Made by a program: the position numbers and the translations under genes. A stretch of 64,000 nt of DNA from Opitutia bacterium (GTDB lineage Bacteria; Verrucomicrobiota; Verrucomicrobiia; Opitutales; Opitutaceae), in contig CANJLB010000005.1 of assembly GCA_947475065.1 (NCBI GenBank), positions 1 to 64,000 on the forward strand, in the 5' to 3' direction. The notes under the pieces were generated by a model. The model saw only the letters and a list, made by a program, of their open reading frames with translations, made no database searches and was not told where the DNA came from. Positions 33,757 through 41,232 of the stretch are shown piece after piece (the first letter of the stretch is position 1; each line of letters starts with the position of its first letter).

Positions 33757-34764
33757 GTGATCGCCTCCGTCGTTTTCCGAAACTTTAAGGCTTTGCGTGA
33801 TGCGCGCGTGGCGCTCGCGCCGTTCAATCTGCTGATCGGCCCCAATGGCTCGGGCAAGACCAGCCTGATCGAGGCGGTCTTGCGCCTGTGTGCGCTGGCG
33901 CGGCTTCCGCTCGGTTCACCGCCGGCCAACGGCGCGCGCCGGGCGGACGGGCCGGAGATCGAGTTTCATTTCACCGCACCCTACGACGGGCTCGAAGCCA
34001 CGCTTCGCTGTGTGTCAGAAAATGTCTGCGACCTGCTGCAGGTTGTTCCACGTCCTGGCGGCGGCGGTGCGGACGACTGGGCCGGCCTGCGGGCGCGGCT
34101 GCTACGGGTCCGTAGCTACCTGCTGGACCATTATGCGATCACCGCGCCTGCGGCGCTGGCGAATGGCACGGAGCTGGCGGGCAACGGTGGCAATCTCGCC
34201 GCCGTGCTCGCCGCCCGCGCCCGCGCCCAGCCTGAGGCATTCGCGCAATTTCGCGCGGAAGTGACCCGGGTGCTGCCCGAATACGACGATCTCCGCTTCG
34301 CCGAGCGGCCCGATGGCACCGTCGAGCTGCTGGTGCGGCTCGCCGATGGCGGCGAGATCGTCGCCGCTGAAAATCTCTCCCAAGGCACGCTTTACACGCT
34401 GGCGATGCTCGCGCTTGCGTTTGACCCCGCGCCACCGCCCGTGGTGTGCATTGAGGAGATAGACCGCGGCATCCACCCGCGTCTGTTGCGGGAGGTACGC
34501 GATGCGTTCTACCGTCTCAGCCATCCGCAGGCGACCGGGCTGACACGCACGCCGGTGCAGGTCATCGCCACGACGCAGTCGCCCTACCTGCTCGATCTTT
34601 TTCGCGATCATCCCGAGGAGGTTATCATCGCCGAAAAACATGGCCGGGCCGCGACCTTTTCCAAGCTAAGTGACCGCGCCGACCTTGCCCAGCTGCTGAC
34701 CGAAGGTTCGCTGGGCGACATGTGGTTCGCCGGCATCCTCGGCGGCGTACCGGAAGAAAAATGA
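33757..34764 (+). CDS. AAA_21/RecF-like ATPase, partner of a TOPRIM-like protein
   Basis: A 335-residue ABC-type ATPase related to COG4637 predicted ATPases. Walker A is GPNGSGKTS (residues 28-36), the signature-like segment is ENLSQGTLYTLAML, Walker B VVCIEEIDRGIHPRL (about 228) and the switch region ATTQSPYLLDLF, where Gln replaces the usual His. GTG 33757 puts the first beta strand (IASVVFRNFKALRD) at the expected place; an upstream GTG at 33691 would add an unmatched extension. Its TGA overlaps the next ATG (ATGA at 34761-34764), so the two proteins are made together, like a two-gene OLD/AbiL/PARIS-type arrangement. Confidence 0.85.
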   Translation: MIASVVFRNFKALRDARVALAPFNLLIGPNGSGKTSLIEAVLRLCALARLPLGSPPANGARRADGPEIEFHFTAPYDGLEATLRCVSENVCDLLQVVPRPGGGGADDWAGLRARLLRVRSYLLDHYAITAPAALANGTELAGNGGNLAAVLAARARAQPEAFAQFRAEVTRVLPEYDDLRFAERPDGTVELLVRLADGGEIVAAENLSQGTLYTLAMLALAFDPAPPPVVCIEEIDRGIHPRLLREVRDAFYRLSHPQATGLTRTPVQVIATTQSPYLLDLFRDHPEEVIIAEKHGRAATFSKLSDRADLAQLLTEGSLGDMWFAGILGGVPEEK

Positions 34765-35408
34765 AACTGGCCATTCTGAGCGAATCACCGGCCGACGAAG
34801 CCGCCATCGCCGTGCTCGCGAGCGCTGTGCTGGGAGGACCGTTCGAGCGGGTGCAACCGGCATTGCGCGCGCGCGGCTGGCCCAATGTAGCCCAGGTTCT
34901 CCCGGCTGTCATCCGTCATCTACATTTCAACACCCGCGCCGACGCGCTCATCGTGGTCGTGGACAGCGACGACTCACCCGTCCACACCGCGCGGCATGAT
35001 GCGCCTGGTTACTTTCACCCGCTCTGCCGCCTGTGCCGGCTGCGGGCGATATTCCGGCAGACGGTCAAAAACCTCCCGCCTGCCCGCGGCCGTGAGGGCG
35101 TGCTGCGCGGCGCGGGTGTTGCCGTGCCCGCCATCGAGGCCTGGCTGCTCTGTGGTCGTGACCCGGCGGTGACAGAGGCAGCATGGCAAGATGGCCAAAC
35201 CGCCGGCCATATGCCCTACACCCGGGCCGAGCTGAAGTGGCGTACCTACGGCACCGACCGTCCGAGCCTGCCACACGAGACGCGATACGCGGTCGAGGCC
35301 GCCAAACGGCATAGCCGTGATCCGCGCCGTTTGGAAAACGACTTCCCTGGCTTCGCCGCGTTAGCGCATGACATCCGCAGTTGGGTTAAGCCAATGGCTG
35401 GAGTTTAA
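34761..35408 (+). CDS. Small TOPRIM-like nuclease candidate coupled to the AAA ATPase
   Basis: A 215-residue protein. LAILSESPADEAAI (Glu8, Asp12) resembles the first TOPRIM motif and ALIVVVDSDDSPV (Asp68, Asp70) the DxD motif; PAIEAWLLCGRD (123-134) is a segment typical of DUF4276/RloB-like TOPRIM proteins that accompany ATPases. The family call is by motif reading, not search. Its start overlaps the stop of the upstream ATPase by four bases. Together they look like a split version of the fused AAA-TOPRIM OLD protein at 1624-3387, which suggests an anti-phage or DNA-repair role. Catalytic activity is unproven. Confidence 0.65.
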   Translation: MKLAILSESPADEAAIAVLASAVLGGPFERVQPALRARGWPNVAQVLPAVIRHLHFNTRADALIVVVDSDDSPVHTARHDAPGYFHPLCRLCRLRAIFRQTVKNLPPARGREGVLRGAGVAVPAIEAWLLCGRDPAVTEAAWQDGQTAGHMPYTRAELKWRTYGTDRPSLPHETRYAVEAAKRHSRDPRRLENDFPGFAALAHDIRSWVKPMAGV

Positions 35409-35492
35409 AAGTGGGTTTCCAAGAGCAGCAGATAACTTCCGGGCCCACGCCCGGCCAATAGAATTGAGGTGGAACATAGGCAGGGAAAATAG

Positions 35493-35510
35493 TTTATAAA
35501 AGCTTATAAA
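35493..35510. promoter_or_regulatory. Palindromic operator candidate upstream of the MarR gene
   Basis: TTTATAA-AAGC-TTATAAA is a perfect 7-bp inverted repeat in an AT-rich patch 58 bases before the MarR start. MarR proteins bind AT-rich palindromes overlapping their own promoters, so this is a good autoregulatory site candidate. Confidence 0.5.
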
Positions 35511-35567
35511 TAAACCGTCGATATATCACCAACAATCTGCCTCATTCGCTACCATCCCATTCCGACC

Positions 35568-36020
35568 ATGCCCTCCGAGACGAACTTCGAGCTAATCACG
35601 ACCGTGCTGGCGACGGCGGATGCGTTTCTGCGCGAGGGCCCCCGGTTGTTCAAACCGTTCGGTCTCACGAGCGCACAATACAACGTCCTCAATGTCCTTG
35701 CCGAGTCTGCCGCGCCCGGCGGCCTGAGCCAGCGTGAGCTGAGCGATGAGCTGGTGGTGGACCGTTCGAATGTCACCGGTTTGCTGGACCGGATGGAAAA
35801 GGCCGGCTGGGTGCGCCGCGATGACGACCCGGCCGACCGTCGCATCTACCGCGTGCGCCTCACTAACGAAGGTCGGAAGCTCTGGGAAAACATTGCCCCT
35901 CGTTACGAGGCCGTGGTCACGCAAATCACGCACGGCCTGACCGAGCGGCAGGCGCGCGACACGCTCGCGGTGCTCTCCCGACTCAAGTCCGCCTCATCGC
36001 AGTGGAAGACCCCGGCCTAA
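35568..36020 (+). CDS. MarR-family transcriptional regulator
   Basis: A 150-residue winged-helix protein. The core matches MarR: LTSAQYNVLNVLAESAAPGG, the recognition helix LSQRELSDELVVDRSNVTGL, and the wing LDRMEKAGWVRRDDDPADRR then YRVRLTNEG. Such proteins act as dimers and usually repress adjacent genes, releasing DNA on binding small aromatics, drugs or on oxidation. It is followed after 53 bases by a three-gene membrane operon on the same strand, so those genes are the likely targets. A perfect AT-rich palindrome lies upstream. Confidence 0.92.
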   Translation: MPSETNFELITTVLATADAFLREGPRLFKPFGLTSAQYNVLNVLAESAAPGGLSQRELSDELVVDRSNVTGLLDRMEKAGWVRRDDDPADRRIYRVRLTNEGRKLWENIAPRYEAVVTQITHGLTERQARDTLAVLSRLKSASSQWKTPA

Positions 36021-36073
36021 GCCACAGACGGAGCATCATCAACCCCATCCGACTTCCAACGGAGAAACCAACG

Positions 36074-39000
36074 ATGAACATCCAAAACGATCTCGACCTG
36101 CTGAAACGCCGTCTGGGCTTCCTCGAAAACGAGCTGGCGCAGGCGCGGCGGCAGTTGCAGAAGCTTGAAGAGCGCGAGTGGTCGGGGAAGGCCGGATTGG
36201 TGCCGCTGTCAATTGAGCCATCCTTTACGACCATCATCGCGGGCGGGGTGACAGTGCCAGTTCCCGGGGCCAAACCGTTGGGGCCAACGGGTTCCACCCT
36301 GCCGGTCGCTTTGCCTGTGGCCCAACGGCCGGTGGCCGAGCCGCCGCCGTTGCCAACTTTCCTCACCGGACAGCCAGCGCCCCACCGCGTGCCGTCCGCG
36401 TTTGAGCCGTTACCCGGGGTGGCGTCGCATGACGAGCGCGACAAGGAGGAGCCGGCCGCATCTGCGGGGCCATCGGAATTGCGGTCATGGCTTGAGCGCC
36501 TGCAACTTTGGCCGCCGAGCGGCGAGGGCAACGTGGAGGCACGGCTTGGAGCCTGGTGGGCGACACGCATCGGCACGCTGTTCATCGTAATGTGCATTGT
36601 ATTTTTCGGCATCTACGTTTCCCAAGGCACTCCGCCGTGGGTGCGTTTCATCGAGCTGCTGGCGGTGTCGGCTGGTGTCGCCGGGCTGGGTCTCTGGCTG
36701 GAGCGCAAGATTGAGAAATTTGGCGCCGTTGTCTTCGCGGGCGGGCTGGCGTTGATCTACTACTGCGCGTATGCCGGTTACGCGGTGAAGACGGTGAAGA
36801 TTTTTGACAACGTGGTGCTCGCGGCAGGCGCGCAGCTCGCCGCCGTTGCGCTGCTGGCGGGGGCGGCGGTGTGGCGGCGTTCGCCGCTGATCGCGTCGAT
36901 GGGCGTGGCGCTGGGCTTCGTGACGGCATGGTTCTCTCATGCGGAGGGCCTGCACGAGCTCGCGCTCGGCGCGGCCTGGCTTCTGGCAGCCGTCGCCGTG
37001 GTGTTTCATCGCTGGCAACGCTGGGAGGCACCGTCGGTGCTCGCGCTGCCGGCGACATACGCCATTTATGCGCTGGTGCTGGCGCGCGACTGGCTGGGCA
37101 ACCTCGCCCCGGTCCCGGCGCGTGGGTGGGTCTGGCTGCTGCTGGCAGCGGCGGGGTCAATGTTCTTTGCGCGCGACTGGCGGGACCGGCGGGTGAAGGC
37201 GGCGGAAGTGACAGCGGGCGAGTGCTGGTTTCAGGGAGCGAACTCCACCCTGCTGCTGCTCGCCGGCTTGGTGACGGCCTGCACACTCTACCGCCCGCAG
37301 CTGGGCGAGTTTTACTTCGGCGCGGCGGCTTTGCTCGGGCTCGGGGCATGGTTGCGGCGGCGGCAGGTCGAGGGCGATGTCGTCGGTGCGATGCTGCTGG
37401 CGAAGGCGTCGGGTGCGTTCACGCTCGGTGTGATCGAGCATGGCCATGGCCGCACCATCGCGCTCGCACTGCTCGTGCAGGCGTGGGTGATGCTGGCCTG
37501 CGCCCAGCGGCTGGCATCGCGCGTGCTGGGCTGGGGCGCGGGCCTTGTGGCCTTGGTGGCGTGTCTGTTTTTTGTGCGTCATACACTGAACGCGGTGGAC
37601 GCGCTCTCCGCTGCGGCCGCCAGCGCGGTGCTGTTTGTGGCGGGTCTGGCACTGTTCGCGGCCGAGGCGGCGCGGAGACTCGTGCCGGAGAAGAACCCTG
37701 ACACGCGCCAAGCGGTCGAGGCCGTCGGCGCGACTCTCGCGGGCACGCTCGGCACGCTGGCGCTGACGAACTGGCGGCCTGAGGCGTGGACCCCGACATG
37801 GGCGGCAGCACTGGCATTGGTGCTCACTGCGGCCGGCGCGGCCCGACGAGCATGGGGGCCGGCGCTGGCCGGGGTGCTCGTGTTGCTCGCCGGCAACGGA
37901 CTGCTCGCGCAGTTCGCGTTGCAAACCGAGCCGGGCGGGGCGACCCTGTGGTGGAATGCGCTCACTGCGCTTGCACCCACGGTCGCGCTCGGGGCGGCGT
38001 TGGGCGGCCGTCGGCTGGCGGAGAAAGCCGGTACATCGGGGGTGGAGCTGGCCGTGGCGGGCGTGGGAGCATGGGCGCTGGCGGTCGTCGGCGCGGTGCT
38101 GGTGGGCTTCAACCAATGGTCCGGCGTGTGGCCGCTCGGCGCTGCCGTGCTGCTGGCGCTCGGTCTGGCGCTCGCGGGGCCGGTGCTGCCCACGCGGCGG
38201 CTGCCGTGGCTGGCGACGCTCGCGGCGGGGGCCGGCGTGACGCTGTGGCTCTGGCAAAATGCGGCGGCGGAGCCACGGGCGGCATTGGTGACGACGGCGG
38301 CGGGGCTGTGGTTGCTGCCCGTGGGCTTGGCGGCCTGGCCGCGACAGGCGGCGTTTTTGCAACGCGAACCGGCGGTGGCCACGTTGCGCGTGGTGCAGCT
38401 CGCCCTGGCCACTGTCGTCACGCTCAAGACCGGGGGCGTTTTTTTCCATGGTACCGAACTGGTGCTGGTGTTCGCCCTGCTCGCGCTGGGTGTCGGCTCG
38501 CTCATGTGGTGGCCGGGGATTGCGGCGGCGTTGCCGATGTCGTGGGCGTTTTGGATCGTAGCGGGAGTGACGGCGGTGGCGGAGAGCGTCGGCTGGCGCG
38601 GGACGACTGATGCCCCGGCATTGCCCACGCTGGCGGCGCTGCTGGTGTGGTTGCCGGCATGGACGTTGACGCATGCGCGGAAACTCCCGGTGTTTGGCGC
38701 GGGTGAGGCTACTTGGCGGCGGGTGGGCGTCGGCGTGCAGGTAACGCTGGCGACGGTGGGTGCGGTTCTGACGGGTTTTGCCTATTATCACGCGGCGGGG
38801 CGGCTGGAAATTTTAGTCGCGGCCGTGGCGGTGGCGGCACTGGCATTGCGTGCGGGCAGGATTGCCGCCGCACGCAAGAGCGCGACCGTGCTGTCTGGGT
38901 TGGTGGCGCTGACAGCCTTCGGCTCGGTGCTGGATCACGTGGCCGAGGGCTGGGGCGAAGGGCTGGCGGCGGTCGGCCTGGTGGCCGCCACGTTGATCGC

Positions 39001-39448
39001 CGAGCCGCTCGTGCTGGCGGGCGGGCCGCGCGCGCTGACCCGCGAGGAGCGCAGTCGTTGCGCATGGGTGTCCGGCCTCGCCGGGCTTGTGCTTGCGTTT
39101 TTTGCGCTGTGGGCACAACGGCGCGACGGGGTGCTGCATGCCTATGTCACGGTCGGCTGGGGCGTGGCGGCCATCGCCGTGTTTCTCATCGGACTGTTCG
39201 CGCGGCTGCGGCCTTACCGGCTGCTCGGGCTGGCCGGGCTGGCGCTGTGCGTGCCGCGGGCGTTTGTGGTGGACCTTGATTCGCCGCTGCACCGCATCAT
39301 TGCGTTTTTCGTGCTCGGCGGCGTGCTATTGTGGGTGGGATTTTCCTACCACCGCTTCCGGTATTTGCTCACCGAGCAGCCGGAAAAAGCGGCAACGGGC
39401 TCTGCATCGGTTGCTGCAATCAAAACCAAACCGGAGGACAAAACATGA
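36074..39448 (+). CDS. DUF2339 polytopic membrane protein
   Basis: An 1124-residue protein. A short coiled-coil (about residues 5-35: LDLLKRRLGFLENELAQARR) and a Pro/Ala-rich cytoplasmic region lead to the conserved entry GEGNVEARLGAWWATRIGTL and more than twenty membrane helices, rich in Ala, Leu, Gly and Trp. This layout is characteristic of DUF2339 proteins, whose function is unknown. ATG 36074 begins the coiled coil. Its TGA overlaps the ATG of the DUF2157 gene (ATGA at 39445), one of three coupled genes. Expression may be governed by the MarR gene upstream. Confidence 0.9.
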   Translation: MNIQNDLDLLKRRLGFLENELAQARRQLQKLEEREWSGKAGLVPLSIEPSFTTIIAGGVTVPVPGAKPLGPTGSTLPVALPVAQRPVAEPPPLPTFLTGQPAPHRVPSAFEPLPGVASHDERDKEEPAASAGPSELRSWLERLQLWPPSGEGNVEARLGAWWATRIGTLFIVMCIVFFGIYVSQGTPPWVRFIELLAVSAGVAGLGLWLERKIEKFGAVVFAGGLALIYYCAYAGYAVKTVKIFDNVVLAAGAQLAAVALLAGAAVWRRSPLIASMGVALGFVTAWFSHAEGLHELALGAAWLLAAVAVVFHRWQRWEAPSVLALPATYAIYALVLARDWLGNLAPVPARGWVWLLLAAAGSMFFARDWRDRRVKAAEVTAGECWFQGANSTLLLLAGLVTACTLYRPQLGEFYFGAAALLGLGAWLRRRQVEGDVVGAMLLAKASGAFTLGVIEHGHGRTIALALLVQAWVMLACAQRLASRVLGWGAGLVALVACLFFVRHTLNAVDALSAAAASAVLFVAGLALFAAEAARRLVPEKNPDTRQAVEAVGATLAGTLGTLALTNWRPEAWTPTWAAALALVLTAAGAARRAWGPALAGVLVLLAGNGLLAQFALQTEPGGATLWWNALTALAPTVALGAALGGRRLAEKAGTSGVELAVAGVGAWALAVVGAVLVGFNQWSGVWPLGAAVLLALGLALAGPVLPTRRLPWLATLAAGAGVTLWLWQNAAAEPRAALVTTAAGLWLLPVGLAAWPRQAAFLQREPAVATLRVVQLALATVVTLKTGGVFFHGTELVLVFALLALGVGSLMWWPGIAAALPMSWAFWIVAGVTAVAESVGWRGTTDAPALPTLAALLVWLPAWTLTHARKLPVFGAGEATWRRVGVGVQVTLATVGAVLTGFAYYHAAGRLEILVAAVAVAALALRAGRIAAARKSATVLSGLVALTAFGSVLDHVAEGWGEGLAAVGLVAATLIAEPLVLAGGPRALTREERSRCAWVSGLAGLVLAFFALWAQRRDGVLHAYVTVGWGVAAIAVFLIGLFARLRPYRLLGLAGLALCVPRAFVVDLDSPLHRIIAFFVLGGVLLWVGFSYHRFRYLLTEQPEKAATGSASVAAIKTKPEDKT

Positions 39449-40653
39449 AGACATTCGAGGAACGCTTGCGGCAGGAGTCGGCGGGTTGGGTCGCCGATGG
39501 CCTGCTCTCGGCGGAACAACAGGCCGTGCTGCTGGCGCGGCATCCCGAAGGCGAGGGTGGCGGGAGATTTCTCGCGGTCCTCACCAGTGTGGGTGGCGTG
39601 CTGGTGCTGGCGGGCGTGTGCCTGCTCATCAGCGCGAACTGGCAGGCCATCGGCGACTGGACGAAAATCCTCGGGCTGGTCGCTCTGCTGGTCGGGGCCA
39701 ATGTGGCGGGCTGGCGCTGCCAGGTCTCGCCGGGCCGCTGGCCAGGTCTCGGCGACGTTTGTTTTATGGTCGCTGCGGGGCTGTTTCTCGCGGGCATCGC
39801 GCTGGTGAGCCAGATTTTCCACCTGAACGCGCGGCCGGCGACCGGGGTGTTCATCTGGTGGCTGGGCATCATGGCCGTGCCGTGGCTGACGGGATCGAAG
39901 GCCGCGCAGTTTATGAGCACAGCGGCGTTGCTGACGTGGTTGGGCTGGGAGATGCAGACGCCGGGCTCGTGGCTCGTGCTGGCCAACACCCACCGCTGGT
40001 GGAGCGAAACCTGTTCGTTTTTCGCGGTGCTGACCCTGCTTACTCTGGCCATCTGGTTTGCGGGGCTGGCGTTGCGTGGCACACAGCACGAAGTATTTGC
40101 GGGTCTGCACGAGAAATGGGGAGCGGCGCTGACCTGCCTCGGCCTTTATCTGCTTGGCTTCGTGCGCCATGACTGGGACTGGCAGAACCGCACGGTGCCG
40201 GCCGGTGCGACTTGGCTGCCACTGGCGCTGGCCGGGGTGCTCGTCGTCCTGGCCGGCTGCGGGGCGTGGCGGCAGAGCCGCCGCGAAGTGTGGGCGATCG
40301 CGCCTTGGCTCGGGCTGGCGTTGGTGGCGATTGGCTCTGTCTATCTCAGGTGGGATGTGGGCGACGGCGGCTGGCTCTGGAGCGTGCTCGCGTGGGTTTC
40401 ACTCTTTGGGCTGAACCTTGGCATGATTCACGCCGGCCTCGCCACCGGGCGCGCGGGCTGGATCAACCTCGGCATCGGCTTCATCGCGCTTAACATTCTG
40501 ACGCGCTACTTCGACCTGTTCGGCACGATGTTGGAGGGCGGGCTGTTTTTTGTGCTCTCCGGCGCGCTGGTGCTGTCGCTGGGAATATTTCTCGAACGCA
40601 AACGGCGCGCGCTCCTCCGCGGGCTGCGCGCCAAACCGGAGGAAATAACATGA
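39445..40653 (+). CDS. DUF2157 membrane protein
   Basis: A 402-residue protein. The cytoplasmic N-terminus EERLRQESAGWVADGLLSAE is the DUF2157 signature helix pair, followed by about nine or ten membrane helices (for example FLAVLTSVGGVLVLAGVCLL and INLGIGFIALNILTRYFDLF). Its start overlaps the DUF2339 stop and its own stop overlaps the next start (ATGA at 40650-40653), so all three proteins are translationally coupled. DUF2157, DUF2339 and GDYXXLXY proteins often occur together, and are thought to form a membrane assembly of unknown role. Confidence 0.9.
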   Translation: MKTFEERLRQESAGWVADGLLSAEQQAVLLARHPEGEGGGRFLAVLTSVGGVLVLAGVCLLISANWQAIGDWTKILGLVALLVGANVAGWRCQVSPGRWPGLGDVCFMVAAGLFLAGIALVSQIFHLNARPATGVFIWWLGIMAVPWLTGSKAAQFMSTAALLTWLGWEMQTPGSWLVLANTHRWWSETCSFFAVLTLLTLAIWFAGLALRGTQHEVFAGLHEKWGAALTCLGLYLLGFVRHDWDWQNRTVPAGATWLPLALAGVLVVLAGCGAWRQSRREVWAIAPWLGLALVAIGSVYLRWDVGDGGWLWSVLAWVSLFGLNLGMIHAGLATGRAGWINLGIGFIALNILTRYFDLFGTMLEGGLFFVLSGALVLSLGIFLERKRRALLRGLRAKPEEIT

Positions 40654-41168
40654 AACAACAAAAATGGCTCTGGGTGGTGGTGGCGGCGCAGGCGCTCTTC
40701 CTGATCACTTGGGCTGGCTGGCACCATTATCTGCGTGCCACCGCGCCGACGATCCGGCTGAAAACGAGGCCGGTGGATCCACGCGACATCCTGCGCGGCG
40801 ACTACATGATTCTGAATTATGACATCAGCCGGCACGCCGTCCCGTCGGGCTGGACCGAAGGCAACAGCCGTACTGTCTTTGTGGTCTTCAAAATTGCAGA
40901 TGGCTGCGGGGTGATTGACGAAATTTTACTGAACGAACCTCCCGCCGAAGACAAGCGGCTGTGCGCGCAGGCCGAGGCATGGGGCGATTCCATGCCGCAG
41001 GGAGACCCGTCGCGTCAGCTCCGCCTTACCTATGGCATTGAGCGGTTCTTCGTGCCCGAGGGCAAAGGCCAGCCGCGCTTCAAGACCTTGGAGGTCGAGG
41101 CGGCCGTTAGCCTGGCGCACCGGCTTTACCTCAAGCGTGTGCTGCTCGACGGGAAACCCTACCCGTGA
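40650..41168 (+). CDS. GDYXXLXY domain protein
   Basis: A 172-residue protein with one N-terminal membrane segment (KWLWVVVAAQALFLITWAGW) and a periplasmic domain containing the family's namesake motif GDYMILNY (residues about 50-57) shortly after the conserved PVDPRDILR. ATG 40650 overlaps the DUF2157 stop. It is the last gene of the coupled DUF2339-DUF2157-GDYXXLXY set. The single-pass protein probably caps or regulates the polytopic partners; no enzymatic residues are evident. Confidence 0.9.
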   Translation: MKQQKWLWVVVAAQALFLITWAGWHHYLRATAPTIRLKTRPVDPRDILRGDYMILNYDISRHAVPSGWTEGNSRTVFVVFKIADGCGVIDEILLNEPPAEDKRLCAQAEAWGDSMPQGDPSRQLRLTYGIERFFVPEGKGQPRFKTLEVEAAVSLAHRLYLKRVLLDGKPYP

Positions 41169-41232
41169 GTGCATGACGCACGGAAAGCGTTGAAATATTT
41201 CCGGCGTCCGTTCGCATTGGCACCGACCTGTG

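Noticed and set aside
37157-38791. Minus-strand 544-codon frame across the DUF2339 gene
   Set aside because: Arg/Pro/Gln-rich shadow of a coherent membrane protein on the plus strand.
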